Assembly (NCBI GenBank): GCA_963971225.1
Contig: OZ020269.1
Coordinates: forward strand, 80,266,450-80,330,449
Reading direction: 5' to 3'
Source: Melieria omissa
Lineage: Eukaryota; Arthropoda; Insecta; Diptera; Ulidiidae
Length of the DNA stretch: 64,000 nucleotides
The stretch's first letter is position 1, and each line of letters begins with the position of its first letter. The position numbers and the translations under genes were made by a program. The notes under the pieces were generated by a model. That model had not been told where the DNA came from. It saw only the letters and a program-made list of their open reading frames with translations, and searched no databases. Below are positions 58,948-64,000 of the stretch, piece by piece.

Positions 58948-61900
58948 TTAATTAGCGCTAATAAAATCATCATCGACTTTCTCGTCTTTGATTTGGGGGC
59001 TATTGTTGTCGTCCGGCAGGATGCACTCATCCGTTGTACTTTGATCGTTTTGAGAGTGGCCCTGTGTAACGACTATTACTTTAGCAGCGGTAGTAGCCGC
59101 TGTCTTTCGCGTTATCCGCCTCGAAGTTGGTGCCATAGTTACAGATGCTTGGGTCGTCACCGTGGTTGAGGTGCGTTGAGCCGATGTAATAACTGCTGCC
59201 AAGTGAGGATTTCTGGTCAAAGTCGGCAGCCGACCCACTGGTGGAGGCGTTATTGTGCTGCTGGCGTTGGGTGGCGATACCTAAAGAGACCGTTCAATAT
59301 GTGATGGATTTTTTATAAATGATTCAATTTCCTTTAACAAACCCGACGAATAGTGATTTCCCGATTCAGTCGAGGTGCGCTTCTGAGTGTAATTGATGAA
59401 CCCATTGGTGTGGTTCCAGCTGAAGAAGCTATTGGCGTTGACGTTTGCAAGGGAGGCTTCGCGTAGAAAATTCGTGGCGACTCTTGTGTGAGCGTTTTTA
59501 ATGCAGAAGTGGGTGTGCTGGCAGCGTACACGTTTGAAAGTGAAGTACTTTTTGTGTTGGCTGATGTCGACATTACCTCACTGCGGGCAGACATAACAGA
59601 TTTTGTAACCGTAACACCAGTTGAGGGTGCAGTCATTTGGAGTTGATAACCAATGATATTCTTATAAACATCATAAATGGGCACCTGACATTTCAACTCT
59701 TCTTGAAGTTGCTGTTGTTGTTGCTGTTGTGTTACCGTTGTAGCTGTCGGCGTTCGCGCTGTTGTGGGTTTCGGCGTTGTGGTAGATTGTGCTAGTCTTT
59801 GCTGTTGCGAACCAGACGGAACTATAGAACTTGCAGCCGAGTTTATTTGTGCTGCGTATTCTTCCAGCAGTCGAACAGCTATCTCCACATCTTTGGCAGA
59901 GAGCGTAGTCGTTGCTAAAACGCTTTCTACAACTTGTTGTCTTTTGGCAAAAGTAAGCATTGCTATGCGAGGATAGTGCTTCTTGAGACAGGCATCAAAC
60001 TGGCGCAAGTGTGACCGCAATAGAGAACGCTGATACTCAACTAGTATTGGAGATGACGGTGCTATACTGTGCGAGTTGGATATTGCACTGAACGGTGTCA
60101 ACGGAGGAAGTGGAGTATCCTTCGCTGTCAATGCATTTGTTGCTGTTGCTGCGCCCATGGGGTTAGACGGCAATATTTTGGGAGTGATGGTTGTTGTTGG
60201 TGGCAATTGCTTCTGCAAAGCACTTATAGTAGGCGTTATAAGAGGTGCTGGTTGTGCTGGTACCGACACAGGCAATGCGGGACCAACACTACTGATCGTA
60301 GATATGTTGCCTACCGCGTTTGCCGTGATTTTTTCTACTTTTTGCCTAATGGAGGCTGGGATGACATTCTTATTTGCCTCCAAATCTGCGCGGGTTATCA
60401 GTTTCGTTGTCATTACTATGTACGCAGGTAGCTCGCGCACAGCCGCTTGTACCTGGGTGTGTATACGGGTGGGGTCTATGGCTGGCATTGGTCCGTCGAG
60501 GTTCGGGCAGCAATAATCAAGCAGAACGCAACCGTGACTACGTTGATATTTAGCCGGATGCAGGAACGAATAAAGCCTTGTTCCATTCGAATCTATGACT
60601 GTCGGCGCTACACCGAAAGTGGTCCCTGCGGCACTTAATGTTGACTGACTAACGACGACTGATCCTACTGTCCTTGTAGTCGATGAGTTAATACCAACTG
60701 GAGTCGCAGCTATATTCAGTGCCTCATCCACGATTTCTTCTTTTGGTTCCACAGGCGTAAATGATGCTGCCGAGGATAACTCGTTTATAGAAAACGTATT
60801 TGCTGGCGGAACGACTTCAGTTTCAGCTGACCGCGTATCGGGTTGGTGTCTTTCCTCTTGATGCAATGGTGGCTGTTTGCGTACTGTGGCTGCGACTGTA
60901 TGCACAGTGGAGGATTTAATCGGCGTCAGCAAAGAAGTGTCCAGTTGCGAGAAATCAGGTTCACATATATCTGACAGTCAACATAAACAATTAATTATTT
61001 ATCGCAACTAAAACCCAACTTGTAACACATACCCACGGGGGAGTTCCCATCTCTGGTTGTCACTGTGGAGGGCTTCGTTGGCAATGGCAGGACTCGTCGT
61101 TGATAGGGAGGCATCGTTAAGACATTTGCAGGTCCGGTTATAACTGGCGCTAGCTTGGTACGTAAAGTAACTCTCTTTTGTGTTAATGTCACTGCAGATT
61201 TTCCAACTGTTGACTGTTCGGCAGACACTGCATTTGATTGCGACAAGCCTAATGTTGCATCTGTATTATAAAACATATTTTGATTCTATTGTTCGTAGGA
61301 AATATCTGCATTTCAATTACCCAATTCCGGTACAGTACTACTTTCTAACGAGGAAGCATTAGTTGTTCGAGACATGGGTTTTTGGTTTGCCAGGTTCCTC
61401 AAATAAGCAGAAACAGAAGCGCGTCTCATACGCACGCGCAGTTTCCGTAACTTAAACTTCTTATAAAACTTATTACGGGTTTCGGCCTAAATGCATATTT
61501 AAAAAATTTAATATAAATTGCAAAAACTCACTTGGCCAACTTACCTTATCCACACTGTTCGTACTGTTGCCTCTGACATGGGGCACTTCATTTGTTACTT
61601 TGTCAGCCAAGGAACGCACAGGCGTTCCGCGTAAGCGCTGTGGTGTTACCGGCACCTTAAATTCCTCAGAGAATGTTGTAGCCAATTCACCTTTCCCACC
61701 TGCAGCCAATGGCGATGTAATATGTGGAAAGGTTTTGGAGGAACCACTTTTCAGCAGTCTTCTGGGATGTTTCTCTTTCAGCAACATCGCAACCCCAGAA
61801 TCTTCTCTTAAAAATTCGACTTCAGATTTTCTAACTGAACGAGTTTTTATTTTTTTTGTATTGTTCGTATTGCTAACACTGTTTGGGTTCGCCTCGTCCT

Positions 61901-64000
61901 TAGTACTCGTATTATTCTTAGAAAAATTGGCTTTATTTTTGGACTTCTTATTTATTTCTTTATTAGTTTCTATAGTGTTTGCCTTTTCCAGGGACTTATG
62001 CGGATCATCGGCATGTTCGTCATGCAGATGTTCCAAGCCTTTTTCGACATCTTCGAATTGTCGCTGATTCAGCCATTCTTTAAATGTTATTACAGTTGAG
62101 CCCGGAGACTTCTTGGGCGACGGCTTGGACTTTTTCGTCGGTGAGCTATCCTTAACTCCTTGACTGCTTTTCGTTTTCACCTCAGGGTTTTGCGCTCCTT
62201 TCCTCGCATCTTTTTCGCCATGCGTTTCTGGCTCCCGTTGTTCTTCTTCTGGATTGGGCGAATTTTCGGTACTATTTTGTGTCGCTAACGTACTATCTTG
62301 CTTTTGCTCTGTAATTCTTTCTTTTTCTGTACAGGCAGCCTTTGCGCGTAGAGATTTGCGCTGGGTTTCTGGCAATGCTTTGCACGGCGCGACTTGGTTT
62401 CCCACATCATGCTCTGTGGCAAGATTCGATGGGTATCTTTCATCTATGGCTTTTAATCGCTGAGTTCTCTTCTCTGGCGTTAGATGAAGTGTGACTCCAT
62501 GATCAACATCTAAGCACTTTTTTAGACTCTTCAAAGGGTCATTGCTTGATTTATCTGCACGAACAAACTTCGGTGAGGACTCCTCGTGTGAAGTAAGAAC
62601 TTTCTTGTTTCTAGAATTATTTAACACCACTCTACTTTTTTCGTTCTCCGAAGTTTTTTCTTGTTTTTTCCTTTCCGTTTCTTTTTGTGATGCTTGGAGA
62701 TCCAAATCTGGGCGAGACAACTTTTTAGGAGGCTCATTTGTGTCGGCCCTGTCCAATTTGCTTTTCAACGGAGAGCCCCCAACAGCCAACATAGGCTTTT
62801 CCTTACGTTGAGGGAGTTTCCGTTTACTTCCATGGGACAGTGAAGTCACTTCAGCTTTATCCTTTACTTTTACCATCTTAGCTGACTCTTCACAAAACTT
62901 GGTCTTATCAACTTTAGGAGCAGACATTTTCTTCTCAGTTACATTTTCAGGCTTATTCTCCAATATAGACTTCTCAGATTTCTGAGAATTTTTTGGTCTA
63001 AGCCCAATTTCAGCTATGCCTTCCTCAGTTGGCTTCTGACGTAGGTTCACGTTTACAAGACTACTACCATTATCCTGCGCAGACTTGCATCTCTTCTTTG
63101 CATTCGATGTCTCGCTCTCATTTTTACTTAAATTGGGTAGCCTTTCCATATTATCACACGGCAGTCGAGCTGCAAGATAAGACAAAATATTTTTCTTTAT
63201 ATATAACATATATATAACTTTCGTTGACGTACCAGACTTTCGTTTTAGCTCCGTCTTTGTTTTATCTTTCTGATCCGAACTTTCTTCCTTACCTAAAATT
63301 AGTTTTCAAAACTCTTATGGAACATGCTTTTTAAAGATTGCAATTTGAATGTGTACCTTGTAATTGAATAACAAGCGACCTTGTGCTGCGTTTCGGAGAT
63401 GTTGCGCTTGGTGTTTGCGCTTTGGGTTTCGCCGTACCAGAGCTCAGAGGTTGCTTCACTATTTTCTTGCTGACATCTACAACGAAAAGATATTTCAAAA
63501 TTAATACAAAATTGTGCCAACATTTTACAGTTAGCAGCTTAACCGTTGAGGGGCGACTGTTCTGTGCATCGTTTCCGCAATGAACGGCGCCTCAATACGT
63601 CTTCTTCAGGACTATGAAACAAATTTCCATTTTCCACCTGATTTAAACTATTAACTAAGGAGGTGGTCGACTCATCAATTGCTTTAACTGAAGAGCACCC
63701 AGAGTCCGTAGCTGTTTCGATGCTACATTGTGCACTGTTTTTGGACTCTGTTTTCTCGCACGCTGGGGTTGCTGAACATTTAGCAGTGTTTTTCGAGCTT
63801 TCATTTTCCTCAGCACAATTTTTGTTTCCTTTTTTTTTCTTCACACGTCTGTATGATTGCAGGTTTTTGTTATCTTGTTCATCATTAGCATCGCTGAAAT
63901 TGCTATTCTTATTTGTCTTATCCAACTGTTGCTTAGTAGATATTTCATTTTCTTTAGGACCCTCTAAAGTTGAATTTTTCTTTTCAGTGGAAGCTTTCTT
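58948..64000 (-). CDS. Large Ser/Thr/Lys-rich protein, 8 exons, N-terminus outside window
   Basis: Not recognised. Exons: 64000-63544 (open to the edge), 63476-63357, 63292-63233, 63169-61545, 61486-61321, 61260-61033, 60970-59343, 59280-58948. All borders are GT/AG and phases agree, giving 1538 residues. The first half (exons 1-4) is hydrophilic, Lys/Ser/Glu-rich, with many KSPxK-like pieces. Exon 5 has a strongly basic patch (KFYKKFKLRKLRVRMRR). Exon 7 is Ser/Thr/Ala/Pro-rich with a more ordered part around HGCVLLDYCCPNLDGPMP, a helical part (LRQFDACLKKHYPRIAMLTF) and a run of 7 Gln. The end is acidic (EKVDDDFISAN). Composition suggests a nuclear, chromatin- or DNA-associated protein; this is inference from composition only. 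Confidence 0.8.

Noticed and set aside
59764..60638. Several + strand frames of 60-146 codons
   Set aside because: They are antisense shadows of exon 7 of the right-edge gene, Cys-rich because of GCA/ACA-type repeats on the coding strand.

Overview
The window looks like nuclear DNA of a higher fly (Diptera), possibly a tephritid. This rests on AT-rich non-coding DNA, short GT-AG introns, an insect-type Acsl gene, a THAP gene with one 68-bp intron, and a dense mix of Tc1/mariner, hAT, piggyBac-like, P-like, LINE, SINE and LTR elements. The species assignment is inference.

Three host protein genes are supported. (1) A single-intron THAP-domain gene on the + strand (7721-9864). (2) Acsl, a long-chain acyl-CoA synthetase, on the - strand. 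I resolved 12 coding exons between 19247 and 12687 whose splice phases all agree, giving a 730-aa protein; its 5' non-coding exon(s) lie somewhere above 19.25 kb. Genes 1 and 2 are convergent. (3) A large, unrecognised Ser/Thr/Lys-rich gene on the - strand at the right edge (64000-58948), with 8 exons, at least 1538 aa and the N-terminus outside the window.

Most of the rest is mobile DNA, much of it nested. 1-3 kb: the 3' end of a Ty3/gypsy-type LTR retrotransposon joined to a broken hAT transposase gene. 3.9-4.4 kb: a palindromic repeat. 17.5-34.3 kb: a run of non-autonomous DNA transposons, including a roughly 135-bp tandem array and a 4-kb element with TTAA-flanked ends. That 4-kb element contains a 2.4-kb element carrying six copies of one 12-bp word and four copies of a 20-bp palindrome. 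36.7-41.4 kb: mariner and Tc1 transposase relics, the Tc1 gene split by another transposon and by SINEs.

48.5-51.5 kb: a 1-kb foldback, followed by an element that contains a hAT copy and a hAT MITE, each with 8-bp target duplications. 52.7-53.9 kb: an element with P-superfamily-like ends and an 8-bp duplication sits inside another TIR element. 55-58.3 kb: mariner and LINE relics, a Tc3-like deletion derivative inside a LINE gene, and a foldback MITE.

No CRISPR array, bacterial feature, rRNA or functional tRNA gene was seen. The 19.3-47 kb interval has no convincing coding exon; it is probably intergenic DNA and/or 5' introns of Acsl.
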